Below, piece after piece: positions 25,373-34,105 of a stretch of DNA of 64,000 nucleotides. Both the position numbers and the translations under genes were made by a program. Source of the DNA: Chitinophagaceae bacterium UBA7600. Lineage in GTDB: Bacteria; Bacteroidota; Bacteroidia; Chitinophagales; Chitinophagaceae. The stretch's first letter is position 1; each line of letters opens with the position of its first letter. The DNA is taken from the NCBI GenBank assembly GCA_002478885.1, contig DLKC01000089.1, forward strand, positions 1 to 64,000. Direction: 5' to 3'. Under the pieces are notes generated by a model. The model saw only the letters and a program-made list of their open reading frames with translations, did not search any database and was not told where the DNA came from.

Positions 25373-28300
25373 TTAAAAAGTTACGTTCAGTCCAACAGTG
25401 CTTATACGCGGAATTGCTCCTCCTGCATTATCATAGCCAAATGCGGTTGCATCTCCACCATACTCTGCGGTGTAGCCATAATTGTGTTTCCATGTAACCA
25501 AATTCTGAACGTTTACAAACACTCTCAGGTTGGTAATTTTCCATTTTTGCATGAGATCTCTACCGAAATTGTAACCAAGCTGAATGTTTCTTATTCTAAG
25601 ATAGCTGCCATCTTCAAGATTGTAGGTGGAACCATTGTAGTTAAACCGGTCTGCCTGGCTCAAGATAGGGACCCAGTTGGAAGTGCCTTCGCCGTGCCAT
25701 CTGTCAATTTTATCCCCTGAGTAGTTTACCCTCTGAAAAGGAGACTCGAGTGAACCCCATGTTCTGAATATCTCGTTTCCATAAACACCGACAAAGTCGA
25801 GACCGAAATTGAAATTCTTGTAAGTAAGATTTATCGAACCACCGTATGTAAAGTCTGGAGTTGGATTTCCAATTACGGTTCTGTCATCTGGAGTAATTAC
25901 ACCATCTCCATTCACATCTTTAAATTTGAAGTCGCCCGGGCGGTATGCACCAACTGCAGACGCAACGGGCGATTTTAGAATATCGGCATAGCTCTGGTAC
26001 AGGCCTTCCACAACATATCCATAATAAGAAGCGATAGGATAACCAGGTAAAGTCCTGCTTTCTGCACTTCCATTATTCTGGAATGATCTTATTAAAACTC
26101 CTGTTGGGATATCGGAACTCAAGCTAAGCACTTTGTTACTAAGGAAGGTAATGTTTCCACTAACATTCAAAGTCCAGTCCTTAGAAATATTCTGATTCCA
26201 GGAAGCTGATATTTCTTCTCCCCAGTTCCTGATGCTGCCCCCGTTGATCAATTCGTCCGGGATACCCAATGAAGCCCTGCTCACATAGGTCATCAGGTCG
26301 TTGGTCGTTTTATTAAAATAGTTGAAATCTACATGCAACCTATTGTTAAAAGCGTTCATTTCAACACCAATCTCTTTCGCTGAAACTGTCTCCCATTTAA
26401 GGTTAGGATTAGGTTGATAAGACGGCTGAGCTGCCGAATAAATATTCGTTCCAAACACAGCACCAATACCTGTATTCAGCTGGGGATAGAATGGATAATT
26501 AATTGGTGTGCCGTCTAGGTAACTGGCAGACTGGTTACCCAGCACACCAATAGAGCCTTTCAGCTTCAAAAAGTCGATCCATTTAACGCTTTCCATAAAC
26601 TTTTCTTTCGTCAGTTCCCATCCGGCGCCAATGGCCCAAAATTGTTGGTTCCTGTTTTGTGTTGGGATCTGTGAAGAAGCATCATTTCTCAAGGTAGCAT
26701 TCAGGTAGTACTTATTGCGGTAATTGTAAAGCAACCTTCCAAGACCTGATACAATAGTGTATTCGTTTTGATAAGATGTTGCGAAAGTATTTGCGGGATC
26801 TTCAAATCCGCTGGTCATATACCAAAATCTTTTATCATCAGGAATAGGAAGCGCTGTTCCGGTCGAATACTGCTTGGCAACCCCGCCCCTGCCAAATGCA
26901 CCAAAGTAATAAGTGGTGAACCCTGCCATGGCGGTAAGGTTGTGATCACCAAAACTTTGTTTGTAAGTAAGGATATGATCTTGCTGGAACTTTTTATAGT
27001 TCACATTATTTTGGTTAACTGAAGTTGTTTGCGAAAAAAGATAAGGCTGATCTGTCAAAGGATCATAAGCATAATAAAGAGGCTTATAACTGCGATCGTC
27101 AACAGTGCTCATATCTGCATACAAGGTAGAGCGAAGCGTAAAATGCTTAAGGAAATTTACCTCTCCATAAATTGTACCTACTGTCCTGTACTCAATATTG
27201 ATCGTTTTGTTCCATTCATTCTCGAGCTGAACGAGAGGGTTGATAACTCCTGAGTTTTGCAGGGCGTTATCAAGACCCGAGTAAATATCCTGGGTAATAT
27301 CTGCACCGCCATAAGGATTTTGAACAGTAAACTGCTTTGTGCCCGCCGAAACCTGTGGCATTACTTTTCGTGCAGCATCAAGTACCCATGTCGCATTGTA
27401 AGGATTATTTTGTCTTGATGCATTCAGGATAACGCCAACTTTTATGGCCTTATTAATTTTAAACTCATCGCTTAAAGAAAGCAACCATTTTTGTAATTGT
27501 TCATGCTTCACAATGCCTTCGTCAACCAGGTAACCAACTCCCAAATTGAACCTGTTCTTTTCGGTGCTTCCGGAAACGCTCAGGTTATTAGAATTATATA
27601 TTCCTTTTTGTGTAACCGCGTCAATCCAGTCTGTGTTGGCAGTTAGTTTTGAATAGTCGGGCGTTGTTACCCCGTTATTAGCATTCTCTTCTGCAAACAA
27701 AGTGTTAAAATCGTCGGCATTGGTCACCTTAATCTTATCCACCAGTTGCTTATACCCATAAGTGGTATTGAAGTTTATTACCGTTGTACCGGCTTTTGCC
27801 TTTTTAGTTGTAATAGCAATAACCCCTGTAGCACCTTTCACACCAAAGATTGCCAGTGAAGAAGGGTCTTTTAATATTTCGATGGATTCAATATCGTTAG
27901 GATTCAAGTAATCGATGTTATCGTTAAAAATACCATCAACAACATACAAAGGGTGCACTTGTCCTATACTTACTGTACCACGTATACGAATATCAGGTTG
28001 CTGCCCTGGTGTACCATTGTTTACAACAGACAAGCCGGCAACCTTTCCCTGTAATGAAGCAATCGGGTTAGAGTTTGGTTTATCCGCCACTACTTTACCA
28101 TCAACTTTTACTATAGAACCTGTCAGGTCTCTTTTACTCGCCGTACCATAACCGATAACCACTATTTGTTCAAGCTGTTTGTTAGTCAGGGCCATCGTAA
28201 CATTTATTTCAGACCTACCGGCAACCGGTATACTCGTACTCTCATATCCTACGTAAGAGAATACGAGCACATCATCTGAATTGGCATTGATAGAAAAAAT

Positions 28301-28789
28301 ACCTTCTGCATTGGTCGTGGCACCCTTGGTGGTGCCTTTAACCTGAACAGCAACACCCGAAAGCGGCGTATTGTTTTCACCCAACACTTTGCCTGTGACA
28401 ATACTCTGCACTTCGTAAACCATGTCTTCCTCAGAACCCGACTTAATTACAATCAAGTTGTTTTGCATGATCTCATACGAAAGCTCAGTTTCGGCGAAGA
28501 TGATGTCGAGTACCTGTTTAAGATCGGCATCTTCCACACTCAGATCGATCTTTTTGTTTAACCCTTCAAGGTCATTTTTATACAAAAACCGGTAGCTCGT
28601 TCTTTTCTCAATGGTAGAAAGAACGTTGGCAATCTCAGTCTTTTTAAGTTTCAAGCTGATCTTCTGTTGCCCGAATCCATCTGCCGATGCATTTAAAGAA
28701 AAAACAAGCATTAATACAACCGTCAGTTTCATAATAAGCAATAGTTTGTAGAAGAACGGAGGTTTTGATACCGTTGATAAAGATTTCAT
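25373..28789 (-). CDS. SusC/RagA TonB-dependent transporter with STN domain
   Basis: A 1138-aa outer-membrane receptor. Order: signal peptide (about 1-37), STN secretin/TonB N-terminal domain (about 43-118; KISLKLKKTEIANVLSTIEK) that signals to an anti-sigma factor, carboxypeptidase-D-like regulatory domain (about 130-200; VTGKVLGENNTPLSGVAVQV), plug with VVIGYGTASKRDLTGS, and a 22-strand-type barrel ending in GLNVTF. The STN domain matches the adjacent FecR/ECF-sigma pair, implying trans-envelope induction by substrate. Imports oligosaccharides, by context glucan fragments. The 5' untranslated region has a strong nested hairpin (28845-28906). Confidence 0.95.
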   Translation of the reverse strand: MKSLSTVSKPPFFYKLLLIMKLTVVLMLVFSLNASADGFGQQKISLKLKKTEIANVLSTIEKRTSYRFLYKNDLEGLNKKIDLSVEDADLKQVLDIIFAETELSYEIMQNNLIVIKSGSEEDMVYEVQSIVTGKVLGENNTPLSGVAVQVKGTTKGATTNAEGIFSINANSDDVLVFSYVGYESTSIPVAGRSEINVTMALTNKQLEQIVVIGYGTASKRDLTGSIVKVDGKVVADKPNSNPIASLQGKVAGLSVVNNGTPGQQPDIRIRGTVSIGQVHPLYVVDGIFNDNIDYLNPNDIESIEILKDPSSLAIFGVKGATGVIAITTKKAKAGTTVINFNTTYGYKQLVDKIKVTNADDFNTLFAEENANNGVTTPDYSKLTANTDWIDAVTQKGIYNSNNLSVSGSTEKNRFNLGVGYLVDEGIVKHEQLQKWLLSLSDEFKINKAIKVGVILNASRQNNPYNATWVLDAARKVMPQVSAGTKQFTVQNPYGGADITQDIYSGLDNALQNSGVINPLVQLENEWNKTINIEYRTVGTIYGEVNFLKHFTLRSTLYADMSTVDDRSYKPLYYAYDPLTDQPYLFSQTTSVNQNNVNYKKFQQDHILTYKQSFGDHNLTAMAGFTTYYFGAFGRGGVAKQYSTGTALPIPDDKRFWYMTSGFEDPANTFATSYQNEYTIVSGLGRLLYNYRNKYYLNATLRNDASSQIPTQNRNQQFWAIGAGWELTKEKFMESVKWIDFLKLKGSIGVLGNQSASYLDGTPINYPFYPQLNTGIGAVFGTNIYSAAQPSYQPNPNLKWETVSAKEIGVEMNAFNNRLHVDFNYFNKTTNDLMTYVSRASLGIPDELINGGSIRNWGEEISASWNQNISKDWTLNVSGNITFLSNKVLSLSSDIPTGVLIRSFQNNGSAESRTLPGYPIASYYGYVVEGLYQSYADILKSPVASAVGAYRPGDFKFKDVNGDGVITPDDRTVIGNPTPDFTYGGSINLTYKNFNFGLDFVGVYGNEIFRTWGSLESPFQRVNYSGDKIDRWHGEGTSNWVPILSQADRFNYNGSTYNLEDGSYLRIRNIQLGYNFGRDLMQKWKITNLRVFVNVQNLVTWKHNYGYTAEYGGDATAFGYDNAGGAIPRISTVGLNVTF

Positions 28790-28844
28790 ACTTTTAGAAA
28801 TATTAATGGTTAATGAGCCGCCACAAGGCGGGAGGCTAAATTCT

Positions 28845-28906
28845 TATCCAAAACCGTTAATAGCGGGGAATGCTGCAACATTCTCCGCTTCTTTTTATTT
28901 TGGATA
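28845..28906 (-). promoter_or_regulatory. Nested hairpin in the susC leader
   Basis: Two stacked inverted repeats: an outer 9-bp perfect arm pair (TATCCAAAA and TTTTGGATA, 28845-28853 and 28898-28906) and an inner 10-bp pair (GCGGGGAATG and CATTCTCCGC, 28863-28872 and 28879-28888, one G-T mismatch). It lies 56-117 bp upstream of the susC ATG, in the probable 5' leader. It could be a leader RNA structure, a target of an antisense RNA or a protein-binding element. A plus-strand terminator is a weaker alternative (TTCTTTTTATTTT follows on that strand, but no plus-strand gene precedes it). Confidence 0.5.
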
Positions 28907-29010
28907 GAGATGATTTACAAAAAGCAGTAGCTGTTTCATATGCAATAGTTATAGTTTAAAAATCAGAAATCAAATTCATTTACCCTTTCGATCAAATGCT
29001 GCTGATGTTG

Positions 29011-29069
29011 CTTTCTTTGTACCCGGCTCCTTATCGCTGTTCAACTTTTGTTGCGTCGCACTCTTGTAC
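29011..29069 (-). repeat. Single A-arm repeat, reverse
   Basis: On the minus strand: GTACAAGAGTGCGACGCAAC, then AAAAGTTG and tail GGAGCCGGGTACAAAGAAAG, a near-consensus copy. It lies in the 423-bp gene-free stretch between susC and fecR (28790-29211), 143 bp downstream of the fecR stop. Apart from this repeat and the hairpin at 28845-28906, I see no other gene in that stretch. Confidence 0.8.
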
Positions 29070-29211
29070 TGATGAATATTTATCAGCTTCCGGTATCCGA
29101 AATCAACATATATGTCATGTTGTAGTTTACCACCAACTGCCAGTAGTGACACAATCCCGCACTTACGGGAATGCCTCTTCCACAAAAGCCTTTACCAAAG
29201 AACTCTATTTA

Positions 29212-30321
29212 TCAATGCCCGCTCCTAATGTGAATGTCTTTTCCGCTGATGGCGAAATCGAAAGCCGCTGCAGTTTTTAAAGCCGTCAAGGCCTGGTCTA
29301 TCGTTTCCTGTTGAAACGAACCATTAAAACTTAGCTGCTTCACCTTATCGTCATCGAAAAATATGTTTACGTTATACCAACGCTCCAGTTTTGCTGCAAG
29401 ATCGCTGAAGCTGTCGCCTCGAAATTCAAGGCGGTTATAAACCCATGCTGTTTCAATACGCTCACTTTCCTGTATTCCCGAATCGAGCTGCGTAATTTTA
29501 TACTCGGTACTAACAGCATTGTGTTTTAAAGGCTCGGGCTGCTTGTCAACCGATGCAACTACCGGGTCCAGGTCGAGTACCAGTTTTTGATTTGGATGCA
29601 AAAAAATAGGGGGCCGTTTTGTTTCACCCTGCTTAGTAACCTGTACAAGACCACGTAATAAAGTTGTTTCTATGGTTTTATCTCCGGGGTAAGATTTAAC
29701 ATTAAAAGCCGTTCCCAGCACACGTATGTCATAGCCCGAAACGTGCACGATAAAAGGTTGCTTCGGATTCTTAACCACATCAAAATAAGCTTCACCATTA
29801 AGCGTAACTTCCCTTGTTTGGCCTTTAAAATCGTTGTCAAAGGAAATGTGTGATCCTGCATTAACCCAAACTGTGGAGCCATCGGGCAATATGGTTCGTG
29901 TTCTGCTGCCGTTTTCAGCTGAAAGCGTTTTTGTTGAATCTTCTTCTTTAGCTGTATTGCTGCTGCCGAAAAACATCCAAGATGAGACAGCAAGAATAAC
30001 GATTGCGGCAACCTTTAGTGCAGCAGGTATCCAGAGTTTATGTTTTTTGGTAGCTATTGCAGCTAATTCTTCCTCAACATCTCCGTCTGTTTTTACCAGT
30101 TCCAAAATGTGCGAAACACTATCCTTTTCTTCGTCAGCAGTATCCGTATAATTTTTTTCGGCAGCATTCCACATCCTTTTCATCAGGTCAAATTGCTGTT
30201 GAAGCGCAACATCGTGGTCTAGTATGGATTTAAGTATTACCTGCTCATCAGCAGTTATCTCACCACTTAATGAGCGGGCGAACAAAAACCACAAACTGTT
30301 ATGTGAAGGCTGTTGGTTCAT
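29212..30321 (-). CDS. FecR-family anti-sigma factor
   Basis: A 369-aa inner-membrane protein. Short cytosolic N-terminal region (residues about 1-95, sigma-binding), one membrane helix at about 98-118 (LWIPAALKVAAIVILAVSSW), then the periplasmic FecR domain (LPDGSTVWVNAGSHISF; LNGEAYFDVVKNPKQPF; VLGTAFNVKSY) and a C-terminal DUF4974-like domain (LEFRGDSFSDLAAKLERWY; LSFNGSFQQETIDQALTAL). It holds the ECF sigma factor inactive until the STN domain of the SusC receptor signals substrate. It follows the sigma gene by 58 bp. Confidence 0.92.
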   Translation of the reverse strand: MNQQPSHNSLWFLFARSLSGEITADEQVILKSILDHDVALQQQFDLMKRMWNAAEKNYTDTADEEKDSVSHILELVKTDGDVEEELAAIATKKHKLWIPAALKVAAIVILAVSSWMFFGSSNTAKEEDSTKTLSAENGSRTRTILPDGSTVWVNAGSHISFDNDFKGQTREVTLNGEAYFDVVKNPKQPFIVHVSGYDIRVLGTAFNVKSYPGDKTIETTLLRGLVQVTKQGETKRPPIFLHPNQKLVLDLDPVVASVDKQPEPLKHNAVSTEYKITQLDSGIQESERIETAWVYNRLEFRGDSFSDLAAKLERWYNVNIFFDDDKVKQLSFNGSFQQETIDQALTALKTAAAFDFAISGKDIHIRSGH

Positions 30322-30379
30322 CGACAGACAATTAAAGACATGAAAGAATCGCTGATCTACTAAAGAATTATAAAAAAAA

Positions 30380-30970
30380 TCACAATTTTTTTTCGGGTTG
30401 ACCTAAGGATGGCGTTTTTGACTGGCGGCTAATTTGTAAAGCTGAGCAAATACGCTTCACTGCAATCGCCATTTGCACATCTATAGTATTTACGGATATA
30501 TTCAATATCTGGGCAACCTCTTTATAACGGAGCCCATCTTCCCGTATTAACTTGAAAATCATTTTACAGCGTGGGGGAAGGGCATCTACAGCAGCCTGCA
30601 TGTTGCTCATCATTTCGGAAGTGATCATCAGTTCATCAGGACTTCCAACTGCTTCTTTGATATCAATATCCAAATAGCTGAATGATTCGGTAATCAGCTC
30701 CTGGGCTTTTTTTGAGAGGGCATTTAATGATTGATTTTTAACAGCTATGTATAGATAAACAGTAAGATTTTCAATCTCTTGGATCTTGGTGCGGCGGGCC
30801 CAAAGTTTTACAAAAACATCATCAACCACTTCTTCAGCTATTTCGTCATTTCTTATAATGAGCCGGGAAAAATGTTGCAACCGCTTATGAAATAATTTAT
30901 AAAGCTCGGCAAGCTTTATCTCGTCGCCCTGAGCAATACCAGACTGGATATGAATTAAGTCATTCGCCAT
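30380..30970 (-). CDS. ECF-type RNA polymerase sigma-70 factor
   Basis: A 196-aa ECF sigma factor of the Bacteroidota PUL type. I chose the ATG at 30970 (MANDLIHIQ); an upstream ATG at 31024 would add a run of leucines encoded by a trinucleotide repeat. Region 2 is at about 17-85 (LAELYKLFHKRL, DEIAEEVVDDVFVKLW) and region 4 at about 125-185 (LPPRCKMIFKLIREDGLRYKEVAQILNISVNTIDVQM). It should direct transcription of the susC operon when released by the adjacent FecR protein. Confidence 0.92.
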   Translation of the reverse strand: MANDLIHIQSGIAQGDEIKLAELYKLFHKRLQHFSRLIIRNDEIAEEVVDDVFVKLWARRTKIQEIENLTVYLYIAVKNQSLNALSKKAQELITESFSYLDIDIKEAVGSPDELMITSEMMSNMQAAVDALPPRCKMIFKLIREDGLRYKEVAQILNISVNTIDVQMAIAVKRICSALQISRQSKTPSLGQPEKKL

Positions 30971-30980
30971 AGTAGCAAGC

Positions 30981-30992
30981 AGTAGTAGTAGT
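30981..30992. repeat. Trinucleotide microsatellite (AGT)4 before the sigma gene
   Basis: Four perfect AGT units start 11 bp upstream of the sigma-factor ATG (30970), with two further imperfect units nearer it. Length changes would alter the spacing of the 5' leader. Short, so possibly chance. Confidence 0.4.
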
Positions 30993-31059
30993 AAAAACAC
31001 TGTAAATTCCGACAAATTTTCCAATTCTGCTCATTCAAAAAACTTTTTTGCGCGAATCC

Positions 31060-31128
31060 CTAACATTTGTTAGCGAAAAAATGTTTATTCATTAAATTTA
31101 CAGCCCAGGTTTGAATTGATATACCTGG
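31060..31128. promoter_or_regulatory. Palindrome and inverted repeat between sigma gene and paaA
   Basis: Two candidate operators in the divergent 304-bp region 30971-31274. CTAACATTTGTTAG (31060-31073) is a 14-bp palindrome apart from its central AT-rich pair. CCAGGT (31105-31110) and ACCTGG (31123-31128) form a second inverted repeat, accompanied by a direct repeat of TTGAATTGA. Either could be bound by a regulator of the paa operon; TetR-type PaaR sites in other bacteria are also short AAC/GTT palindromes, but no PaaR gene is in the window. I found no convincing TTTG/TANNTTTG promoter pair here. Confidence 0.35.
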
Positions 31129-31274
31129 TTGAATTGAAAAAATATCATGCCTAACGGCGACAAATTTTAACTTATTGGCAGAAGAAATTTATGATACACA
31201 TCATAAAGAACTAAAATTAGCCAGTAGTTTGAACTACGGAAACTTAACCGGAAGTATCCATTAACAAGGAGTAT

Positions 31275-32240
31275 ATGCAAATGCACGATTTAGAAAAAAT
31301 CTTTGCCGACAAAATAGCAACAGAAATAAAGATTGAGCCCCGTGATTGGATGCCCGATGCCTATAGAAAGACCCTTGTGCGGCAAATAAGTCAACATGCC
31401 CATAGCGAGGTTGTAGGCATGCTGCCCGAGGGTAACTGGATAACCAGGGCACCATCCCTGAAAAGAAAAGCTATATTACTTGCCAAAATACAGGATGAAG
31501 CAGGCCACGGCCTATACCTATACTCTGCTGCCGAAACCCTTGGCGTTTCACGAGAAGAAACCATCAATGAACTCCACAACGGGAAAGCAAAATATTCCTC
31601 CATATTCAACTACCCGACTCTTACCTGGGCCGATATCGGCGCCATAGGATGGCTCGTAGACGGAGCCGCCATCATGAACCAGGTAATGCTTTGCAGAACA
31701 TCTTACGGTCCGTATGCACGGGCAATGGTTCGCATTTGTAAGGAAGAAAGCTTCCATCAGCGACAAGGTTTCGATATTCTTTACACACTTTCAAAGGGCA
31801 GCGACGACCAAAAAACTATGTGCCAGGATGCGATCAACCGCTGGTGGTGGCCATCCCTTATGATGTTCGGCCCAAAGGATGCCGATTCTCCACACACTGA
31901 CCAAAGTATGAAATGGAAGATCAAACGAATGACCAATGATGAGCTCAGGCAACGTTTTGTTGACATGATCGCCGAACAGGTAAAAGTGCTTGGTATGGTT
32001 CTGCCAGACCCTAAGCTTACATGGAATGACGAACGAAAACACTATGATTTTGGTGAAATCGACTGGGCAGAGTTTTGGCAGGTGGTTAAAGGTTACGGAC
32101 CATGCAACAAACAAAGGATAGCCACCCGGAAGAATGCATGGGACAATGGCGCCTGGGTGCGGGAAGCAGCCCTTGCCCACGCACAAAAAAGAAAGTCAAG
32201 GACCGATACCCATCCATCTCAAAACGCTGCGGCAGCATAA
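31275..32240 (+). CDS. paaA: 1,2-phenylacetyl-CoA epoxidase catalytic subunit A
   Basis: A 321-aa ferritin-like di-iron oxygenase subunit. Family blocks [36 protein letters not shown] and [19 protein letters not shown] (the DEAGH carries iron ligands), plus [10 protein letters not shown] (second ligand set) and a Trp-rich stretch [11 protein letters not shown]. PaaA epoxidises phenylacetyl-CoA in aerobic phenylacetate degradation. An AAGGAG ribosome site at 31266-31271 suits the second ATG (31281) better than the first (31275), so the true N-terminus may be two residues shorter. First gene of paaABCD. Confidence 0.95.
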   Translation: MQMHDLEKIFADKIATEIKIEPRDWMPDAYRKTLVRQISQHAHSEVVGMLPEGNWITRAPSLKRKAILLAKIQDEAGHGLYLYSAAETLGVSREETINELHNGKAKYSSIFNYPTLTWADIGAIGWLVDGAAIMNQVMLCRTSYGPYARAMVRICKEESFHQRQGFDILYTLSKGSDDQKTMCQDAINRWWWPSLMMFGPKDADSPHTDQSMKWKIKRMTNDELRQRFVDMIAEQVKVLGMVLPDPKLTWNDERKHYDFGEIDWAEFWQVVKGYGPCNKQRIATRKNAWDNGAWVREAALAHAQKRKSRTDTHPSQNAAAA

Positions 32241-32256
32241 TAAAAATCTATCATCT

Positions 32257-32634
32257 ATGTTTAGCAATATATTTTACGGCAAAAATTACTATGGCGATTT
32301 TGGTGAAAGCGGTGCTACAGATACAGACCAGGCCGGCAAGGAAAATAAGCCAGGCAATGACTGGCCACTTTGGGAGGTTTTCATCCGTAGCAAACAGGGT
32401 TTGGATCATAAACATGCCGGCAGCCTTCATGCGGCAGACGCACAAATGGCCATCGAAAATGCCAGGGATGTTTATACAAGAAGAAATGAGGGCATCAGTA
32501 TCTGGGTAGTAGAGAGCAGACATATACACGCTTCAAACCCAGACGAGGCTGGCAGCCTGTTCGATCCTGCCAACGACAAGGTCTACCGCCATCCAACATT
32601 TTACGATCTGCCCGATGCCGTTAAACATATGTAA
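32257..32634 (+). CDS. paaB: 1,2-phenylacetyl-CoA epoxidase subunit B
   Basis: A 125-aa small structural subunit of the PaaABCE complex. The start is the ATG at 32257, 16 bp past the paaA stop; the reading frame is open further upstream but only overlaps paaA. Recognisable PaaB blocks: WPLWEVFIRSKQGLDHKHAG, SLHAADAQMAIENARDVYTR and ISIWVVESRHIHASNPDE. PaaB is needed for activity and assembly and has no catalytic site of its own. Confidence 0.93.
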   Translation: MFSNIFYGKNYYGDFGESGATDTDQAGKENKPGNDWPLWEVFIRSKQGLDHKHAGSLHAADAQMAIENARDVYTRRNEGISIWVVESRHIHASNPDEAGSLFDPANDKVYRHPTFYDLPDAVKHM

Positions 32635-32659
32635 CAGTCGGCAACATTAAAACCTGGTA

Positions 32660-33463
32660 ATGAACAGCAGCAAAGAACACATTATAATGTCTGATGCATT
32701 AAGCGATGCAGACAAAAACAAATTAGACTACCTGTTACACCTCGCCGATAACACGCTGGTGCTTTCGCATCGTAGCAGTGAGTGGTGCGGTCATGGGCCA
32801 ATATTGGAACAGGATATTGCAATAACCAATATCTCGCTGGACCTGATCGGCCAGGCAAGAAATTTTTACCAGTATGCAGCTTTAATAGCAGGCGGCCACG
32901 CAACCGAAGACACGCTTGCCTACCTGCGAAAAGAACATCAATATCTTAATTGCCTTATCTGCGAACAACCAAATGGCGATTGGGCTACCACTATCCTGCG
33001 GCAGTTTTTTTTTAGTGCCTATCAATTCCTTCTTTACGAAAGAATGCAGCATAGCAGCGATACACAAATAGCGGCTATCGCTGCAAAGGCGTTAAAAGAG
33101 GTTGCCTATCATCTGCGCTGGAGTAGCGAGTGGGTCATTCGCCTTGGCGATGGAACCGAAGAAAGTCATAGCCGCATGCTGCATGCCATAGAAGAACTCT
33201 GGATGTTCACCGGCGAAATGTTCAGCACCGCGGGTTACGAGGGCAAAGCCTATTTAAATGGCTACGGCGTTGACCCGTCCAGCTTAAAAAGCGACTGGTT
33301 TTCAAAAGTTGAAGAGATTTTCCGTGAAGCCACACTGCCGGTTCCTCCCGCCAATACTGCCATGCAGCGCGGCGGCAAGCAAGGCAGGCATAGCGAGCAT
33401 CTCGGGTATATTCTTTCTGAATTACAGTATATGCAAAGAACTTTCCCAGGCTGCGAATGGTAA
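32660..33463 (+). CDS. paaC: 1,2-phenylacetyl-CoA epoxidase structural subunit C
   Basis: A 267-aa ferritin-like subunit that pairs with PaaA. Blocks: LADNTLVLSHRSSEWCGHGP, EQDIAITNISLDLIGQARNF, ISLDLIGQ and VAYHLRWSSEWVIRLGDGTEESH, with the C-terminal GGKQGRHSEHLGYILSELQY. PaaC resembles PaaA but lost the di-iron site and serves as scaffold. The start is the ATG at 32660, with 32687 as an alternative. Immediately after its stop codon a repeat arm begins (33464), separating it from paaD. Confidence 0.93.
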   Translation: MNSSKEHIIMSDALSDADKNKLDYLLHLADNTLVLSHRSSEWCGHGPILEQDIAITNISLDLIGQARNFYQYAALIAGGHATEDTLAYLRKEHQYLNCLICEQPNGDWATTILRQFFFSAYQFLLYERMQHSSDTQIAAIAAKALKEVAYHLRWSSEWVIRLGDGTEESHSRMLHAIEELWMFTGEMFSTAGYEGKAYLNGYGVDPSSLKSDWFSKVEEIFREATLPVPPANTAMQRGGKQGRHSEHLGYILSELQYMQRTFPGCEW

Positions 33464-33527
33464 TTTTTGGTCGCCAGCTTTATTGCAGGTGGCATCGCCG
33501 GTTGTGTCACTCACTTATACGTTCAGC
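33464..33527 (-). repeat. S-arm repeat inserted between paaC and paaD
   Basis: On the minus strand: CGTATAAGTGAGTGACACAA then CCGGCGATGCC and tail AAAGCTGGCGACCAAAAA. The A-rich tail (T-rich on this strand) begins at the base after the paaC stop, and the head ends 15 bp before the paaD ATG. It therefore fills the whole paaC-paaD gap inside an otherwise tight operon. Confidence 0.85.
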
Positions 33528-33541
33528 TCATTTTTCAGCAA

Positions 33542-34063
33542 ATGCCCAATCTTCAAACAATAAACATAGCGAGCATATGGCGCATGCTTGAAGCGGTGAC
33601 CGACCCGGAAATACCGGTTTTATCTGTGGTGGACATGGGCATTATACGCGCTGTACGTATTGATGAAACCGGTTTGCCCAACAGACCTGCAGTGGAAATT
33701 ACCATTACGCCAACTTATACCGGCTGCCCCGCCATGGATGTTATCAACACCAGCATAAGACTTGCCCTGATTGAAGGTGGCATTACAAAACACCAAATAA
33801 AAACCGTGTTATACCCTGCATGGTCAACCGACTGGATAACGGAGAGTGGCAAACAAAAACTAAAAGCGTATGGTATTGCACCTCCGCAGGCGAAGAGTAC
33901 CGCACCTACTATGAATCTTACAGAAGCGGAAGAAACAATACAATGCCCCCAATGCAATTCAACCGATACAAAACTCATTAGCAGGTTTGGCTCAACTGCC
34001 TGCAAGGCCCTTTACCAATGCCAGGATTGCAAAGAACCTTTCGATTACTTCAAATGCCATTGA
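33542..34063 (+). CDS. paaD: Phenylacetate degradation protein PaaD (MIP18/DUF59 type)
   Basis: A 173-aa protein. I start it at the ATG 33542; an upstream in-frame GTG/ATG-like extension would only translate the preceding repeat. The N-terminal MIP18/DUF59 domain shows LEAVTDPEIPVLSVVDMGI and TPTYTGCPAMDVI; the C-terminal zinc ribbon has CPQC and CQDCKEPFDYFKC. PaaD is thought to help mature the iron-sulfur or di-iron centres of the epoxidase. It is bracketed by an S arm (33464-33527) and an A arm (34106-34162). paaE, the reductase, is not downstream. Confidence 0.93.
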   Translation: MPNLQTINIASIWRMLEAVTDPEIPVLSVVDMGIIRAVRIDETGLPNRPAVEITITPTYTGCPAMDVINTSIRLALIEGGITKHQIKTVLYPAWSTDWITESGKQKLKAYGIAPPQAKSTAPTMNLTEAEETIQCPQCNSTDTKLISRFGSTACKALYQCQDCKEPFDYFKCH

Positions 34064-34105
34064 TACGTTAATCACGTTGCCTTTTCTGCTGCAAAATATT
34101 CTGCG

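Noticed and set aside
28863..28897. Plus-strand terminator at the susC leader hairpin
   Set aside because: A T-rich stretch follows on the plus strand, but no plus-strand gene precedes it and the outer inverted repeat is not part of a terminator; kept as a leader structure instead.
28976..29280. Small genes on either strand between susC and fecR
   Set aside because: They consist of repeat sequence plus the antisense of the fecR end, with no signal peptide, ribosome site or recognisable domain.
31024..31059. Longer sigma-factor start at 31024
   Set aside because: It would add a poly-Leu stretch encoded by the AGT microsatellite, not matching ECF sigma N-termini; the ATG at 30970 fits better.
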